Assembly (NCBI RefSeq): GCF_017614965.1
Contig: NZ_WVUG01000049.1
Location: 1 to 39,172, forward strand
Reading direction: 5' to 3'
DNA from: Streptomyces griseorubiginosus
Lineage (GTDB): Bacteria; Actinomycetota; Actinomycetes; Streptomycetales; Streptomycetaceae
DNA length: 39,172 nucleotides
Part shown: positions 38,755 to 39,172 of the stretch, in pieces
Layout: the number at the start of each line of letters is the position of its first letter
Position numbering within the stretch: position 1 is the stretch's first letter
Notes under the pieces: model-generated
The model's database searches: none
Told to the model about the DNA's origin: nothing
What the model saw: only the letters and a program-made list of their open reading frames with translations
Position numbers and translations under genes: made by a program

Positions 38755-39172
38755 CTACAGCCGTGCCCCCTTCAACGCCATGTGCAGCAGCAGGCGGTCC
38801 TCGCCGTCGTCCAGGTCGAGGCCCGTCAGCTGTTCGACGCGGGAGAGGCGGTAGTAGAGGGTCTGGCGGTGGATGCCGAGTTCGGCGGCGGTGCGGCCCG
38901 CCTGGCCGGCACAGTCGAGGTAGACCTCGGCGGTGCGGGCGAGTTCGTGGTGGGCGGGGGAGAGCAGGGCGTCCACGGCCGGGTCGTGGGCCGAGTCCGG
39001 CGGCAGGGACGTCAGCAGGCGGTACGGGCCGATGTGCGCCCACTCGGCGACCGGGCCCAGCCGCGGCTCCGCGAGCGCGGCCCGCGCCGCCGCGGAGGCC
39101 TCCTGCCAGGCCGCCCCCAGCTCCGCGAGCCCCGCCCGAGCAAGAGCGACCCCGGCCGCGGCACCCCCCGCC
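38755..39172 (-). CDS. PucR-type regulator, C-terminal part
   Basis: The minus-strand frame is open from the window edge to a TAG at 38755, giving 139 codons of C-terminus. It reads ...[19 protein letters not shown], then [20 protein letters not shown], and ends in the PucR HTH_30 helix-turn-helix ([20 protein letters not shown], then [11 protein letters not shown], then [13 protein letters not shown]). This is the standard end of PucR/CdaR proteins. In the S. coelicolor order I recall proline catabolism genes next to a PucR-type regulator near here, so control of proline use is a guess. The N-terminus lies outside the window. Confidence 0.88.
   Translation of the reverse strand, partial: AGGAAAGVALARAGLAELGAAWQEASAAARAALAEPRLGPVAEWAHIGPYRLLTSLPPDSAHDPAVDALLSPAHHELARTAEVYLDCAGQAGRTAAELGIHRQTLYYRLSRVEQLTGLDLDDGEDRLLLHMALKGARL

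Overview
The base composition (very high G+C, third codon positions almost always G or C), GTG starts, GTGA/ATGA-type gene overlaps and rare TTA codons show a Streptomyces chromosome. The gene order (mnmA, methionine synthase-like gene, ligA, GGDEF-EAL gene, gatCAB, second GGDEF-EAL gene, ilvBNC, serA) matches the core region I remember from S. coelicolor around SCO5488 to SCO5520. This is conserved core rather than a mobile island; I see no phage, IS, CRISPR, tRNA or rRNA.

Layout. 1-9.5 kb: the start of a secreted or anchored protein (minus strand), mnmA, an alpha/beta hydrolase, a DUF427 protein, a short operon (LOG-like protein, SDR, MetE-like zinc enzyme), ligA, and a membrane GGDEF-EAL protein (rmdB-like). 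9.6-11.2 kb: a TetR regulator divergent from a DUF4267 membrane protein and a cupin, with two matching operator palindromes. 11.2-15.1 kb: gatC-gatA-small membrane protein-gatB, preceded by a 207-bp imperfect palindrome. 15.1-20.3 kb: methyltransferase, small membrane proteins, MMPL transporter, GNAT enzyme and small basic protein. 20.4-25.4 kb: a 1012-residue LAL-type LuxR regulator, a DUF6191-type protein, a PQQ-type sugar dehydrogenase lipoprotein, and a 350-bp field of degenerate repeats. 25.4-30.9 kb: aldo/keto reductase, D-2-hydroxyacid dehydrogenase and a membrane PAS-GGDEF-degenerate-EAL protein. 30.9-36.5 kb: the ilvBNC operon with a leader-peptide attenuator, then serA. 36.5-39.2 kb: a DHA2 MFS transporter divergent from a TetR gene, with six exact 13-bp tandem repeats between them, and the C-terminus of a PucR-type regulator.

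Working together. gatCAB supplies Gln-tRNA and/or Asn-tRNA by transamidation; ilvBNC and serA feed branched-chain amino acid and serine synthesis. Two c-di-GMP proteins of apparently opposite bias lie 20 kb apart: the first has intact GGDEF and EAL motifs, no I-site and a TTA codon; the second has an intact GGDEF and I-site but an eroded EAL. The most unusual items are this contrast, a His/Arg-rich short ORF coupled by GTGA to the second protein, the palindrome before gatC, the 13-bp operator-like array, and the ilv attenuator. Starts were chosen by Shine-Dalgarno spacing, codon third-position composition and family lengths; all functional names come from motif recognition, not database searches.
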